Notes under the pieces: generated by a model | Told to the model about the DNA's origin: nothing | Databases searched by the model: none | The model's input: the letters and a program-made list of their open reading frames with translations, nothing else | In this document: piece by piece, positions 42,509-52,175 of the stretch | Layout: the number at the start of each line of letters is the position of its first letter | Position numbering within the stretch: position 1 is the first letter of the stretch | Assembly (NCBI GenBank): GCA_964529715.1 | Contig: CAZGXI010000012.1 | Span: forward strand, 53,482 to 117,481 | Length of the DNA stretch: 64,000 nt | From: CAZGXI01 sp964529715 | GTDB taxonomy: Bacteria; Chloroflexota; Anaerolineae; Aggregatilineales; Ch27 | Reading direction: 5' to 3' | Translations under genes and position numbers: made by a program

Positions 42509-42542
42509 GGGGAGGTCCGGTCCTTGTGGGCAAGATGTCGGT

Positions 42543-42564
42543 GGGGGAAAGCAACGATTCCCCC
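42543..42564 (-). terminator. Terminator-like hairpin after RNase J
   Basis: GGGGGAA (42543-42549) and TTCCCCC (42558-42564) form a 7-bp stem about 30 bases downstream of the RNase J stop. There is no T-run, so intrinsic termination is only possible. Confidence 0.35.
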
Positions 42565-42594
42565 TGGCCGGAAGCCTCCCTGAGCTTTCCTGCT

Positions 42595-44226
42595 TCAGAC
42601 GCGAATGATGCTGGGAAGGACTACCGGGCGAGAGCGCGTTTCGCGGTAGAAGAAGTTTTGCAGCATCTCGCGGACATTTTCCTGAGCGATATTCCTGCCG
42701 CGTTTGAACTCCTGCTTGATCTCTTGGCAGGCGGCTTGCAACAGGTCCCGCGACCCCTCTGGCGGCACGAAACCCCGGCTGATCATCTCCGGCTCCCCGG
42801 CCAGTTTGTTCTTCGCATTGACCGGAATCAGCGCCACGATGAAGCCATCTTGCGACAGGCGCTGGCGGTCTTGCATGACCATGGCGCAGACTTCCCCGAC
42901 CAACCGCCCGTCTACGAACACGTCGCGCGCGGCGACTGGTGGCTCCAGCCAAGTGGCTGCCCCATCCGTCGCCCAGACTGCGCCGTTATTCAGGATGAAC
43001 ACGTTTTCTGCCGCCAGGCCCATGCTTTCGGCCAGCCGCGCGTGGAGATGCAGGTGGCGCGTTTCCCCATGCACGGGGATGAAGTACTTTGGCCTGACCA
43101 CGTCCAGCATGGCCTGCATTTCATCGCGGCTGCCGTGCCCGGAGACATGGACCGTCGCCAATTTGCCGTAGATGACGTTGGCCCCGCGCGCAAACAATTT
43201 GTCGAGCATCCGCCCGACTTCCTCTTCATTGCCGGGGATGACGCCGCCGGAAATGATGATGGTATCGCCGCGTTTGACCTGGACCTGGCGATGCTCGCCC
43301 TGCGCCATCCGGTTGAGAGCAGAGCGCGGCTCGCCTTGGGAACCGGTGGACAGGATCAGCAGTTGGTTATCGGGAATAGCAGCGTCAATCTCGACGAGCA
43401 GGCGGCTGGGGATTTTCAAGTAACCCAGTTCGCGCGCCAGGGCGACGTTTTGTTCTAGGCTGCGCCCGGTCAGGGCGACTTTGCGCCCGTGCTTTTGCGC
43501 CAGATTCATGATCTCTTGTAGCCGCGCCAGCAGGGACGCGAACGTAGCGATGATAATGCGTCCGTTCCTGGCTTCGGCAAACAGGCGATCCAGTTCATCT
43601 GCGACCAGTTTCTCGGTCGGGGTGCGGCCCGGTTTATCGGCGTTGGTGCTGTCTGCCAGCAGGGCCAGCACGCCCTGGGGCGTCAGCTGGCGCAAGCGTT
43701 CCAGGTCCGTTGTTTGCCCACCGGTGGGTGTTTCGTCGAGTTTGTAGTCGCCGGTATGGACGACGACCCCTACAGGGGTGTCGATCACCAGTCCGACGGC
43801 GCCAGGGATCGAGTGTGCGACCGGGAACAGACTGATCTTAAACGGCCCCAGTTGAAGCACCTGGGTATTCTCAACGACCTGGAGTTGTGCCTGCCGGAGC
43901 ACTTCCGCTTCTTCCAGTTGTCGCCTGACCATGCCGATGGTCAGGGCCGTGCCGTAGACAGATGCCTTTAGCTGGCGGAACAGGTAGGGCAGGCCGCCGA
44001 TATGATCCATGTGGCCGTGCGTCAGGACGATCCCGCGCAGGCGATCCTGGTGTTGAACCACGTAGTCGAACTGTGGCAATACCAGGTCGATGCCGTACAT
44101 GTCGCTGTCGGGGAACATCACCCCGCAATCGACGACGATCATATTGTGGCCGTATTCAAGAACCGTCATGTTCTTGCCGATTTCCCCCAGGCCACCCAGA
44201 GGGATGATGCGTAGTTTCTTCGCCAT
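42595..44226 (-). CDS. rnj: Ribonuclease J
   Basis: A 543-residue metallo-beta-lactamase/beta-CASP nuclease. Metal motif is HGHMDHIGGLPYL, preceded by FPDSDMYGIDLVLPQF. The beta-CASP region includes VMLALLADSTN-like VLALLADSTNADKPGRT, STGSQGEP and HVSGHGSRDEM, and the late metal/RNA motif is FIPVHGETRHLHLH. It acts in RNA decay and maturation as endo- and 5'-3' exonuclease. I start at the ATG at 44226 (MAKKLRIIPLGG); an ATG three codons upstream (44235) is equally possible. A TATAAT lies about 155 bases upstream. Confidence 0.9.
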   Translation of the reverse strand: MAKKLRIIPLGGLGEIGKNMTVLEYGHNMIVVDCGVMFPDSDMYGIDLVLPQFDYVVQHQDRLRGIVLTHGHMDHIGGLPYLFRQLKASVYGTALTIGMVRRQLEEAEVLRQAQLQVVENTQVLQLGPFKISLFPVAHSIPGAVGLVIDTPVGVVVHTGDYKLDETPTGGQTTDLERLRQLTPQGVLALLADSTNADKPGRTPTEKLVADELDRLFAEARNGRIIIATFASLLARLQEIMNLAQKHGRKVALTGRSLEQNVALARELGYLKIPSRLLVEIDAAIPDNQLLILSTGSQGEPRSALNRMAQGEHRQVQVKRGDTIIISGGVIPGNEEEVGRMLDKLFARGANVIYGKLATVHVSGHGSRDEMQAMLDVVRPKYFIPVHGETRHLHLHARLAESMGLAAENVFILNNGAVWATDGAATWLEPPVAARDVFVDGRLVGEVCAMVMQDRQRLSQDGFIVALIPVNAKNKLAGEPEMISRGFVPPEGSRDLLQAACQEIKQEFKRGRNIAQENVREMLQNFFYRETRSRPVVLPSIIRV

Positions 44227-44381
44227 TGTTTCCATTTGCCCTGGCCGTGATTGATTGTGCGTTGACAGGTCCCAGGCGGCGGCCAAAACCGCCGGGGTTT
44301 CCGTTTTTCCAGTCGAGTTTGGAGCTATTTCAGGAAGTGGAGAAATAGGGACTCAAACGTTCGAGGAAATGAATTGGGTGT

Positions 44382-44387
44382 ATTATA
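44382..44387 (-). promoter_or_regulatory. Candidate -10 element for RNase J
   Basis: TATAAT on the minus strand lies about 155 bases before the start; no good -35 was found. It would give RNase J a long leader with a GGCGG/CCGCC hairpin. Confidence 0.35.
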
Positions 44388-44430
44388 GACCAGGACGAAC
44401 CAAAATAGAAGCCCCAATTTTACAGAAGGA

Positions 44431-45726
44431 TTACATCCCTGGTGGTGCGGCAGTCGGCGTGAGGGTCGGCAGCGTCGGCGTGGGCGTGGCGGACACGCGC
44501 GAGCGAATCTCCACGTCGAGCGACGCAGGTAGCACCGAAACGACCGCTGTTTCCAGCCCTTCGCGGTTAAAGACCGGCTCGACCGTGATCTGCTGATGTC
44601 CTGGACCCAGGTCGGTCAGGTCGGCCAAGATGGAAATATCGGCGGGGGTCAGCATGTTCAGAATAGGCTGTGGGCCGGTAACCAGCAGCGTGACCTGAGA
44701 CGGCGTGATTGTTGCTTCCAGGGAAGAGGCCAGGCCCTGCACCTGTACTGGCAAGCCCTCAAAGCGGCGGCTGCCGGGTAGCGCATCGATGTTCACGGTG
44801 ACGGTGACGGTCTGCTCGGTCGGCAAAAAGACACCGGGCGGCAGTTCGACCTGTACGTTCCGACTGAACGAGGTGGTTTGCCCAGTCAGGTCCACCGGTG
44901 TGGTGGCGATGGTGCCTGGAAGCTGTTCCAACGCGCTGGGACGCCCGCTGACCAGGATTGTCTGCGGCTCGTAGGTAATCGAGTGGATCACGTACCCTTC
45001 CGGCAGGTCGCCGGTGATGTTGGGGGTAACAAACACCTCCCGGTAGTCTTCGCGCGGCTGGATGTTGCCCGACACACTAACGGTGTCGGGGGTCAGGGTC
45101 ACGCCAGACACGATACGGCCCTGGTCGTCTATGGGGGCAAGTTGAATCTCGCGGGTGAAGGGGTTGCGGTCGTCCCGCAGGTTGAGCCGGGCGCTGGCGC
45201 TGGTCACGCGCTGTACCTGAGACGCCGGGCCAGTGACGCGCACTTCCGGCGGGTCGAATGTGATCTCGGTGATCTCGAAACCTGTTGGAGGCTGGCTGCG
45301 CACATCCGCCGTGACTTCTGCCAGGATTTCGCCCGCTCGGTCTATCGAGACGGTGATCTGGCGCGGTTGCCAGTCTTCCACCACCACGCGGCGGGCGGTC
45401 GCAACCCGAACCGTCAGTTCGATCGTGTAGGTCCCTGGGGCATAGCCGGTCAGATCGGCGCGCATGGTGATGTCATCGGCTTCCAAGACTTCCCACACCG
45501 ACGCCTGGGTGCGCAGAAAGACCTGCCCGGTTCGGGTAGGGGTGTTGGTGATCGTCATGCCTTCGTCCAACGCGATCTGGATCGGGATGCGTTGGGGAAA
45601 GCGGCGGGCCTCCACCGGGTTTTGTTCTGTCGTGGCGGCGATCCAGATAAACACGGCCAGGATCAGCGACCCGATCATCCAGCCCAGGTTTTCCAACACG
45701 AACGTAACGGCGGCAGGGCGGCGCAT
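44431..45726 (-). CDS. cdaR: YbbR-domain protein, CdaA regulator CdaR
   Basis: A 431-residue protein with one N-terminal transmembrane helix (NLGWMIGSLILAVFIWIAA) and four YbbR-type beta domains in tandem, each with a proline-rich Val-Thr-Gly pattern such as PPEVRVTGPASQV and PQTILVSGRPSAL. A Pro/Thr tail closes it. CdaR anchors outside the membrane and modulates the diadenylate cyclase CdaA. The gene begins two bases after cdaA, so the pair is one operon. Confidence 0.82.
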   Translation of the reverse strand: MRRPAAVTFVLENLGWMIGSLILAVFIWIAATTEQNPVEARRFPQRIPIQIALDEGMTITNTPTRTGQVFLRTQASVWEVLEADDITMRADLTGYAPGTYTIELTVRVATARRVVVEDWQPRQITVSIDRAGEILAEVTADVRSQPPTGFEITEITFDPPEVRVTGPASQVQRVTSASARLNLRDDRNPFTREIQLAPIDDQGRIVSGVTLTPDTVSVSGNIQPREDYREVFVTPNITGDLPEGYVIHSITYEPQTILVSGRPSALEQLPGTIATTPVDLTGQTTSFSRNVQVELPPGVFLPTEQTVTVTVNIDALPGSRRFEGLPVQVQGLASSLEATITPSQVTLLVTGPQPILNMLTPADISILADLTDLGPGHQQITVEPVFNREGLETAVVSVLPASLDVEIRSRVSATPTPTLPTLTPTAAPPGM

Positions 45727-45728
45727 GG

Positions 45729-46577
45729 CTACTCCGGGGACGGACGGGCCGTCAGGCGGTCGCGCAGCCAGTGCAGCCAGGGGAAACGGATGCGGCGCGG
45801 AGGGCGGCGGTCGCCGTAGAAGGCGCTGAGAATGGTGTGTAGGCGGTGTCCATCCAGGCGGCGGATCATACGTCCGCCGTTGGTCACGGAAATTTGCCCT
45901 GTTTCCTCCGAGACGACCACACAGATTGCATCGCTGACCTCGCTGATCCCCAATGCGGCGCGGTGACGGGTACCCAGCTTGCGCTCCGACAGCCGCCGCC
46001 CAGAAGCCAGCGGCAGCACACAGGCAGCGGCGGCGATCCGGTTGCCGGTGAGGATGGCTGCACCATCGTGCAACTCGGTTTTGGGCCAGAAGATCGTCAA
46101 CAGCAGTTGGGGGGTCACTTCGCTATAGAGCGGCACGCCGGAACTGATGTATTCCTGAAGGCTGGCCGTGCGCTCCAACACGATCAGCGCCCCGTGACGG
46201 CGTTCGGCCAGGCGGTCGGCAGCGGTACAGATGTCGTCAATGACTTTTTGCTGCTGAGTCTCGACATTTTGATGGCTGAACAGCGGGCCAGCGCCGCCCA
46301 GGCGTGTCAGGGCGCGACGTAGCTCCGGCTGGAAAATGACCGGGATGGCAATGGCGGCAGCGGTGATGATGTGCCCCAGCAGCCAGCGCAGGGCGACCAA
46401 TTGCAGCACGGTGGTGAACAACCCGACCAGGATCATCACCAGCATGGTGCCGCGCAGCAAGGAGACGGCCTGTGTGCCGCGTACCAACATGCTGGCAGCG
46501 AAGATCAGCGTGGCAACCAACAGGATGTCCAGCAGGGAGGCCAGCGTAAAATTATCGAAAGCCCACAGAATTTCCAT
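45729..46577 (-). CDS. cdaA: Diadenylate cyclase CdaA
   Basis: A 282-residue protein with three N-terminal membrane helices (residues about 12-80) and a DAC catalytic domain. The DGA motif lies in ELHDGAAIL and the RHR motif in GTRHRAALGISE. It makes c-di-AMP from two ATP. A basic C-terminus (RRPPRRIRFPWLHWLRDR) is a possible membrane-contact tail. It is followed by cdaR, the usual partner. Confidence 0.9.
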   Translation of the reverse strand: MEILWAFDNFTLASLLDILLVATLIFAASMLVRGTQAVSLLRGTMLVMILVGLFTTVLQLVALRWLLGHIITAAAIAIPVIFQPELRRALTRLGGAGPLFSHQNVETQQQKVIDDICTAADRLAERRHGALIVLERTASLQEYISSGVPLYSEVTPQLLLTIFWPKTELHDGAAILTGNRIAAAACVLPLASGRRLSERKLGTRHRAALGISEVSDAICVVVSEETGQISVTNGGRMIRRLDGHRLHTILSAFYGDRRPPRRIRFPWLHWLRDRLTARPSPE

Positions 46578-46623
46578 CGCAGTCCGGCGTCGCAGCCCGA
46601 CGCTTCAACCGTTCATGAGTTCT

Positions 46624-48858
46624 CTAACCGCCTAACTGACTGAGCAGGCGTCGATAATCTTCGATACCGGGCGGGTTTAGACTGATGATCTGGCGGATGG
46701 TCTGGGCGGCCTGGGCGTGTAACCCGGCTTCCAGTTGCAATTCCCCCAGGGCGTCTAACTGTGTGACGGCATCGTCGCGTCGCCCGACGTGCGCGTAAAA
46801 CGCTGCCAGGCGGGAGCGTAACGCCGGTTCGTTCGGATAGAGCGCCACCTGCTCTTCCAACACCTGGGCGATCAGTTCAGGCTGGCGCATCCGGGCGTAA
46901 AGGCCCATCAGTTCGTCCATTTCCTTGATCGCCTCGACGCGGTTATTGAGCCGGTAGTTCAGGTCCATCAGGGCCTTGCGTGCCCGTTCGTCGTTGGGGT
47001 CCATCTCCTTGATCTGCTCATAAGTCCGCAGCGCGCGGCGCAGGTCCATGCGCGTCACGTCGATGTCGGCCATGCGATGCAAAATGTGGATGATTTGGTC
47101 TTTGCTGGCTCCCAGCTGTTCGGCCAGACGGTTGGCCTCGGCGTAGGTATCACGCGCCGTGTCGAAGTCGGCAAGTTGATAGTAGGCGTCGGCCATGTCG
47201 ATGTACTGTTCGAGCAACTCCGGCCAGCGTTCCTCGGCGCGCAGCAGTTGGATCAGGCTGTTGCGCACACCCAGGTCCATCGGGGCGACCTGCAAGACCT
47301 CGTGCAAGATGGCGGCGGCGCGGTCGGTTTGCTCGCGGACGATGTAGGTATCGGCGATCAGTTTGTATTTGGCGGTCGCTTCCTGGAGGTGATTTTCGCT
47401 CATCAGGATTTGGGCGATGCGCATGTGCACGGGCAGGTAATTCGGCGCAATCTCCACGCCGTAGTGTGCCTCGTTCATTGCCAGGGTCAGGAAGCCTTCG
47501 CGCAGATAGCGGTCGATGCGGGCGACGGTTTCCGTCAATTTTTCGCCGCCTTCAGCAAGCTGCTCGACCAAGCCGCTCAGACCTTCGGTGCGGGCAGTTT
47601 CTTCCAACTGGCGGCGTGTTTCGGCCACGCGCTGTTTCCAGTCGGCGCCAGTCAACAGGCCGAAGAAGCGCGCGTTCATGGCGACCAGCTGGGCGGCGTC
47701 GCCACGCACCACGCTGGCCTGAAGCCCTTCGTAGATGGAGTTAAGCTGTTCCTGCTCCTGCGGGTCGATTGCCAGGCTGAGGTCTACCAGGCGCAACGAT
47801 TCGACCAGGCGCTCAGCGGCCTTGCGCGGATCGTTAAGAGCCATGTACGCCTGGCCCAGGCCGTGATTGGCCCCGGCGGCCAGGCGGGGATGATCCACCA
47901 CCCGCGATAGATAATCGATGGCACCTTTGTAGTCTTGCTGGCCTAACAACAGCGCGCCGATACTCAGATAGATCGCCGGATGAGTGAAGCGGGCAGCCAA
48001 TGCGCGTTTGTAAGCCTCGATGGCGGCTTCGACCTCACCCTGGCGGTGGAGTTCGATGGCTTGAATGGCGCTGGCCGATCCGGCATCCAGCGATCCGCTC
48101 TCGAACACACTGGTCGCCAGTTCAGCGAGAGCTTCCTCTTCTGCCTCGCCCAGAGGACCGCGCGGGTCAGATTCGCCGATCTCCCGTTCGGGCGCCGAAG
48201 AGACGAAGGCGTCGGAATGTTGTTGAGTGGAAGGCGGTGGTGCTTCGGGTTCGGGCGCGCGCACCAACGTGCCTGCCTGGAGCGCCTGGAGGGTATTGAG
48301 CGCCTGAGGGTTGTCTCGATCCAGGCGTAGCGCCCGCTGGACAGACTGGATGGCCTTGTCGTTGTCGTTGATGCGCTGGAAGTTGAAGGCCAGGGTCAGG
48401 TATTCGCGGATGGCCTTCTTCTTTTCTCCGGTGCGTTCATAGGCGGTTGCCAGTTTGGCATGAATCTGGATCAGGCCGGGGGTCAGGTGGGTAGCCCGCT
48501 CCCAGTTGCTGATCGCCTTTCCCAGGTCGCGCTGCGCGATGTAGATGTCAGCGACCTTGATGTACTGTTGGGCGGCTTCGCGCAGACGGCCCATGCGTTC
48601 CAAGACGTCGGCGCTTTTTTCCAGCGGGATGGGGTCATCGGGCGCGAGTTGGTGGGCGCGCGTATAGACTTTGAGGGCCTCATCCAGACGATGGGCTTGA
48701 AGCAGGGCCAGGCCCAGGCTGCGGTGGGCCGTCGGGTCTTCGGGGAACTCCTGAACGGCGCGGCCATAGGCCGCGATGGCCCGGTCCCATTGTTGGTCCC
48801 AGGCAGCGATGTCCCCGGCGTTCATTGCCTTATCGTAGATTTCACGGTTTCCGGCCAT
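46624..48858 (-). CDS. Tetratricopeptide-repeat protein
   Basis: A 744-residue protein made almost entirely of TPR-like helical repeats, for example WDRAIAAYGRAVQEFPEDP, ALKVYTRAHQLAPDDP and AIRSLQRALRLDRDNP-like units (AIQSVQRALRLDRDNP). An acidic linker lies near residues 205-245. There is no signal peptide, so it is cytoplasmic. It is likely a scaffold. It lies 46 bp upstream of cdaA and could be co-transcribed with it, but a link to c-di-AMP is not shown. Confidence 0.8.
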   Translation of the reverse strand: MAGNREIYDKAMNAGDIAAWDQQWDRAIAAYGRAVQEFPEDPTAHRSLGLALLQAHRLDEALKVYTRAHQLAPDDPIPLEKSADVLERMGRLREAAQQYIKVADIYIAQRDLGKAISNWERATHLTPGLIQIHAKLATAYERTGEKKKAIREYLTLAFNFQRINDNDKAIQSVQRALRLDRDNPQALNTLQALQAGTLVRAPEPEAPPPSTQQHSDAFVSSAPEREIGESDPRGPLGEAEEEALAELATSVFESGSLDAGSASAIQAIELHRQGEVEAAIEAYKRALAARFTHPAIYLSIGALLLGQQDYKGAIDYLSRVVDHPRLAAGANHGLGQAYMALNDPRKAAERLVESLRLVDLSLAIDPQEQEQLNSIYEGLQASVVRGDAAQLVAMNARFFGLLTGADWKQRVAETRRQLEETARTEGLSGLVEQLAEGGEKLTETVARIDRYLREGFLTLAMNEAHYGVEIAPNYLPVHMRIAQILMSENHLQEATAKYKLIADTYIVREQTDRAAAILHEVLQVAPMDLGVRNSLIQLLRAEERWPELLEQYIDMADAYYQLADFDTARDTYAEANRLAEQLGASKDQIIHILHRMADIDVTRMDLRRALRTYEQIKEMDPNDERARKALMDLNYRLNNRVEAIKEMDELMGLYARMRQPELIAQVLEEQVALYPNEPALRSRLAAFYAHVGRRDDAVTQLDALGELQLEAGLHAQAAQTIRQIISLNPPGIEDYRRLLSQLGG

Positions 48859-48949
48859 CGGCTTTCAGGTCGCCCTACAGGGCCATTTCTCTGCTGAACT
48901 GGAATGAAGTGCAGCGGCAGGATGCACGAATGCCGCTGCGGATATCCGA

Positions 48950-49891
48950 TCAATACGGCCAGCCGCGCGGGGCCATCAAGCGGACAAGCAGGGCCTTTTG
49001 CGCGTGCATCCGATTGGCCGCCTGCGGAAAGAGCAGGGACTGTGGGCCATCGCAGACCGAGTCGGTGATTTCCTCACCGCGATGGGCTGGCAGGCAGTGC
49101 ATTGCCACGGCGCCCGGTTTAGCCCGCTCCAGCAGCGCATCGTTCACCTGATACGCCTGGAAGGCTTTGCGGCGTTGTTCGGCTTCGGCTTCCTGACCCA
49201 TGCTGGTCCAGACGTCGGTATAGATCACGTCGGCCTCGTTGACGGCGGCGGCAGGGTCGCGGTGTGTTTCGATAGTGATGCGGGTCTGCTTCGCCAGCGA
49301 AGCTGCCTTGATCTGCGTCTGGGCCGGGAGTTCGTAGCCTTCTGGCGAGGCGATGCTGAAGTGGACTCCCAGCAGCGCACATGCTTCCAGCAGCGAGGCG
49401 GCAACGTTGTTGCCATCGCCGATGAAGGCCAGCTTTAACCCTTCCAGCTTGCCGAAGTGTTCGTAGATCGTCAGCATATCGGCCAACGCCTGGCAGGGAT
49501 GACTGACATCGCTGAGGCCGTTGATCACCGGTACCGAGGCATATTCGGCCAGTTGCAAGATATGTTGGTGTGAAAAGACGCGCGCCATGATGCCCTGCAC
49601 ATAACCGGAGAGCACACGCGCCACGTCGGGCACGCTTTCGCGTTTGCCCAGGCCGATCTCCGCCGGGCTGATGTACAGGGCGTCGCCGCCGAGGTGCTTC
49701 ATGCCGACCTCGAAGGAAATGCGCGTGCGCAGCGACGGCTTTTCAAAGATCATACCGAGCACCTGCCCGGCCAGGACGGGGCGGTTACCGCCGCTCTTCC
49801 ATTCACGCTTGAGGTGCACGGCCAGGTCGAGCAGGTCCCATAGGGCTTCGGCAGACCAATCGGCAATATCCAGGAAGTGATCGGGTTTCAT
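48950..49891 (-). CDS. argF: Ornithine carbamoyltransferase
   Basis: A 313-residue transcarbamylase. The carbamoyl phosphate loop is FEKPSLRTRISFE, with HQHIL, HPCQALADMLT, the ornithine-binding SMGQE and the catalytic MHCLPAHRG. It makes citrulline in arginine biosynthesis. The start at 49891 (MKPDHFLDIADW) is chosen from the usual family N-terminus; no clear ribosome-binding site precedes it. No other arg genes are near. Confidence 0.9.
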   Translation of the reverse strand: MKPDHFLDIADWSAEALWDLLDLAVHLKREWKSGGNRPVLAGQVLGMIFEKPSLRTRISFEVGMKHLGGDALYISPAEIGLGKRESVPDVARVLSGYVQGIMARVFSHQHILQLAEYASVPVINGLSDVSHPCQALADMLTIYEHFGKLEGLKLAFIGDGNNVAASLLEACALLGVHFSIASPEGYELPAQTQIKAASLAKQTRITIETHRDPAAAVNEADVIYTDVWTSMGQEAEAEQRRKAFQAYQVNDALLERAKPGAVAMHCLPAHRGEEITDSVCDGPQSLLFPQAANRMHAQKALLVRLMAPRGWPY

Positions 49892-49970
49892 AGGGGGTTT
49901 GTGGTTTCTCAAGATTGAATGTGCGAATGAATGTTGCCAGTATAGCATAGCTGTCCGGCGCACGAAAGCA

Positions 49971-50002
49971 GCGCCCGGCGATTCACCTGAACCGCCGGGC
50001 GC
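49971..50002. terminator. 10-bp hairpin between binding-protein gene and argF
   Basis: GCGCCCGGCG (49971-49980) and CGCCGGGCGC (49993-50002) form a perfect 10-bp stem with a 12-base loop. It follows the substrate-binding protein gene on the minus strand and precedes argF. T-rich sequence after it is weak, so termination is only likely. Confidence 0.4.
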
Positions 50003-50025
50003 GGGAAAACGAGGGATCGGTGGAA

Positions 50026-50039
50026 CGCGGTAGGCCGCG
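50026..50039. repeat. Short palindrome of the CGGTAGGCCG family
   Basis: CGCGG (50026-50030), TAGG, CCGCG (50035-50039), followed by CCCCTACC. It matches the core of the palindromes at 2535 and 7325 and lies just after the binding-protein stop. Confidence 0.5.
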
Positions 50040-50061
50040 CCCCTACCTGCTCATTGCAGGA

Positions 50062-51852
50062 TTACGCACCGCCGCGGGCTGCCAGCTGGGCGGCCTGGTC
50101 GATGCTGATCCAGTCGTAGTGATAGCCGCCGAACAGGTCGTCGGTCTGGAAGACGTCCCATTGCAGCCACGGCTTGAGCTGCCAGAAGTTGGCGCGCATG
50201 AAGAGCGGCATGATCGGGTGCAGACCGTCATAACCGAAGAAGGCTTCTTCGATCTGGCGGTACAGCTCAGCCCGGATTTCGGGATCGCTCTCGGTCTGAG
50301 CCTGGATGATCCAGTCGTCCACCTCGTCGCACGGGCGCATGAAGTCGTTCTGCGACGTGCAGGCCAGGCCGGCGTCGAACACCCAGTTGTTGGCATCGGG
50401 GTAGTCAGGACCCCAGCCGAGCGTCCACATATTCGGGCGCTCTTCGGTGGGGGTGTCCGACGAGGTGGTTTGCAGCAGCACGGAGAATTCCTGCTGCTCC
50501 AGGTTGAAGATGCCCGGATCGCAGCCGAGGTTGTTCTCGACTTCGGCCTGGATGAACTCAGCCCAGTCACCGGCGCCGGTGTAGGTCAGCACATCGATGG
50601 TCGGGAAGCCCTCGCAGTTCGGATAGCCAGCGGCCTCGATCTCCTGGCGGGCGAATTCGGGGTCATAGCCGATGCCCTGGCCGTTGATACCGACTTCGTT
50701 CACCGGCACGGAGCCGAACATACCCGGCGGAGTCCAGTGCATCATCGGCACACCGCGTCCCTGGCGAACCTCGGCGACGAACTGCTCGCGGTTGACCGAG
50801 GCGCTGAAGGCGCGGCGGGCGTGCACGTTGTCAAACGGGGGTTTGTCGTGGGCGAAAGCAAAGTAGAAGACGGTCAGCTCGACCTTTTGCACGACTTCCT
50901 GCGACAGGACGGGGTCGTTCAGCACATTTTGCAGTTCGGCACCGGGGACGCCGGTCCAGTCGATCTGATTGTCCTGATAGAGCGCATAAGCCGTGCCGGC
51001 GTCAGCCAGGACGTTATCGACGATGCGCTCGATGTTGCCGGGGCCGCGCAGGGCCTCAGGATACAGCGGGTTGCGATACATCACGCGACGGACGCCGCGC
51101 GTGTTTTCATCCAGCACGAACGGCCCGCTGGTGACGATGTTGCCCGGCTCGGTCCAAGCGGCGCCGAACTCATCGATCACTTCCTGCGGGGTCGGGCGGA
51201 TGGTCCACATCGAGGTCATCGAGAAGAAGAAGCCGATAGGTCCCTGCAGCGTGATAGTCACGGTGGTGTCATCGGGCGCGGCGACCTGCACCTGCTCGAA
51301 GGTTTCGGGGGTCAGATTGGCCGGGTCGGTGGCGAAGACGGTGTCGCAGCCAGCGATAATGCCCGCGAACACTTCCGCATACAGCGAGGTGTTGTTCGGG
51401 TCGCAGGCGCGGCGAATGCCGGTCACAACGTCCTGAGCCACGACCTTACGGACCTCAGTCGCCTCGTCGGTCACGGGGTTCCAGCGCACCCAGGGGACGT
51501 CATCGCGCAGCGTGAACGTCCAGGTGTAGGTTTCCTCGTCATAGGACCATTCCGTCGCCAACTGCGCAACCGTTTCGGTCGTCGCCGGGTTGACGGTGGT
51601 CAGGCCGACGAACAGGCTGTTGATGTAGTCAATCGAGACCGAGTCGGTGGCGAGTTGCGGGTCCAGGCTGGAAATTTCCGAGTCGCCATGCTCGATGGTG
51701 TAATAGGTGATCGGTTCGGCAGCCTGCATCAGGCTGACGAGCGTGATTTCGGCGTCGGAAGCAAGGGCGAATTGCAGGGGCATGGCGCTCAGGATCAGGG
51801 CCAAGACGAGCGCCAGGGCGGGCATGGCCCGCAGAGTGGCACGATTGAACAT
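50062..51852 (-). CDS. ABC transporter substrate-binding protein, peptide/nickel family (OppA-like)
   Basis: A 596-residue exported protein with a signal peptide (MPALALVLALILSAMPLQFALA). The SBP_bac_5 fold appears throughout, with TYTWTFTLRDDVPW near residue 100, DPNNTSLYAEVF in the first half, VHARRAFSASVNREQFV in the middle and GWGPDYPDANNWVFD in the second half. It should bind oligopeptides or similar ligands for import. No permease or ATPase genes lie beside it. A GAGGAGGAG site precedes the ATG, and a good promoter lies about 260 bases upstream. Confidence 0.85.
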   Translation of the reverse strand: MFNRATLRAMPALALVLALILSAMPLQFALASDAEITLVSLMQAAEPITYYTIEHGDSEISSLDPQLATDSVSIDYINSLFVGLTTVNPATTETVAQLATEWSYDEETYTWTFTLRDDVPWVRWNPVTDEATEVRKVVAQDVVTGIRRACDPNNTSLYAEVFAGIIAGCDTVFATDPANLTPETFEQVQVAAPDDTTVTITLQGPIGFFFSMTSMWTIRPTPQEVIDEFGAAWTEPGNIVTSGPFVLDENTRGVRRVMYRNPLYPEALRGPGNIERIVDNVLADAGTAYALYQDNQIDWTGVPGAELQNVLNDPVLSQEVVQKVELTVFYFAFAHDKPPFDNVHARRAFSASVNREQFVAEVRQGRGVPMMHWTPPGMFGSVPVNEVGINGQGIGYDPEFARQEIEAAGYPNCEGFPTIDVLTYTGAGDWAEFIQAEVENNLGCDPGIFNLEQQEFSVLLQTTSSDTPTEERPNMWTLGWGPDYPDANNWVFDAGLACTSQNDFMRPCDEVDDWIIQAQTESDPEIRAELYRQIEEAFFGYDGLHPIMPLFMRANFWQLKPWLQWDVFQTDDLFGGYHYDWISIDQAAQLAARGGA

Positions 51853-52111
51853 TCTTAGACTCCTCCTCGTGGAAACACAGTTTACGAGTTTGTTTCAATC
51901 GGGTCGATGTCAGCCGACCGGTGTGCCTCGGCAAGCATGGAATGGGCGGGGGTGTCTGGTGGCAGCACTCCTTTCTGATGCGTCAGGCGCTGTTTATGCG
52001 AAATTAGTTGCTGCCCTGGCACGGCAGCAGGGGAGTCGTGAGAGCGCCCGAAGCAAATATGCCAACCTATATTATAAGATTCTTTGTTGTTGTCTCTCAC
52101 GATTGAAATCT

Positions 52112-52141
52112 ATTATAGACAGGAAAGGCGAAAAATCACAA
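52112..52141 (-). promoter_or_regulatory. Predicted promoter for the OppA-like gene
   Basis: On the minus strand TTGTGA (52136-52141) and TATAAT (52112-52117) are separated by 18 bases. The 475-bp gap between polA and the binding-protein gene is AT-rich here, and the mRNA leader would be about 255 bases. Confidence 0.45.
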
Positions 52142-52175
52142 GTAATTTGCCCAATTTTGGGCTTCTGGGGCTGTG

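Noticed and set aside
50020..51858. 612-residue plus-strand reading frame antisense to the OppA-like gene
   Set aside because: It lies wholly opposite a protein with a signal peptide and SBP_bac_5 motifs and shows no domain of its own.
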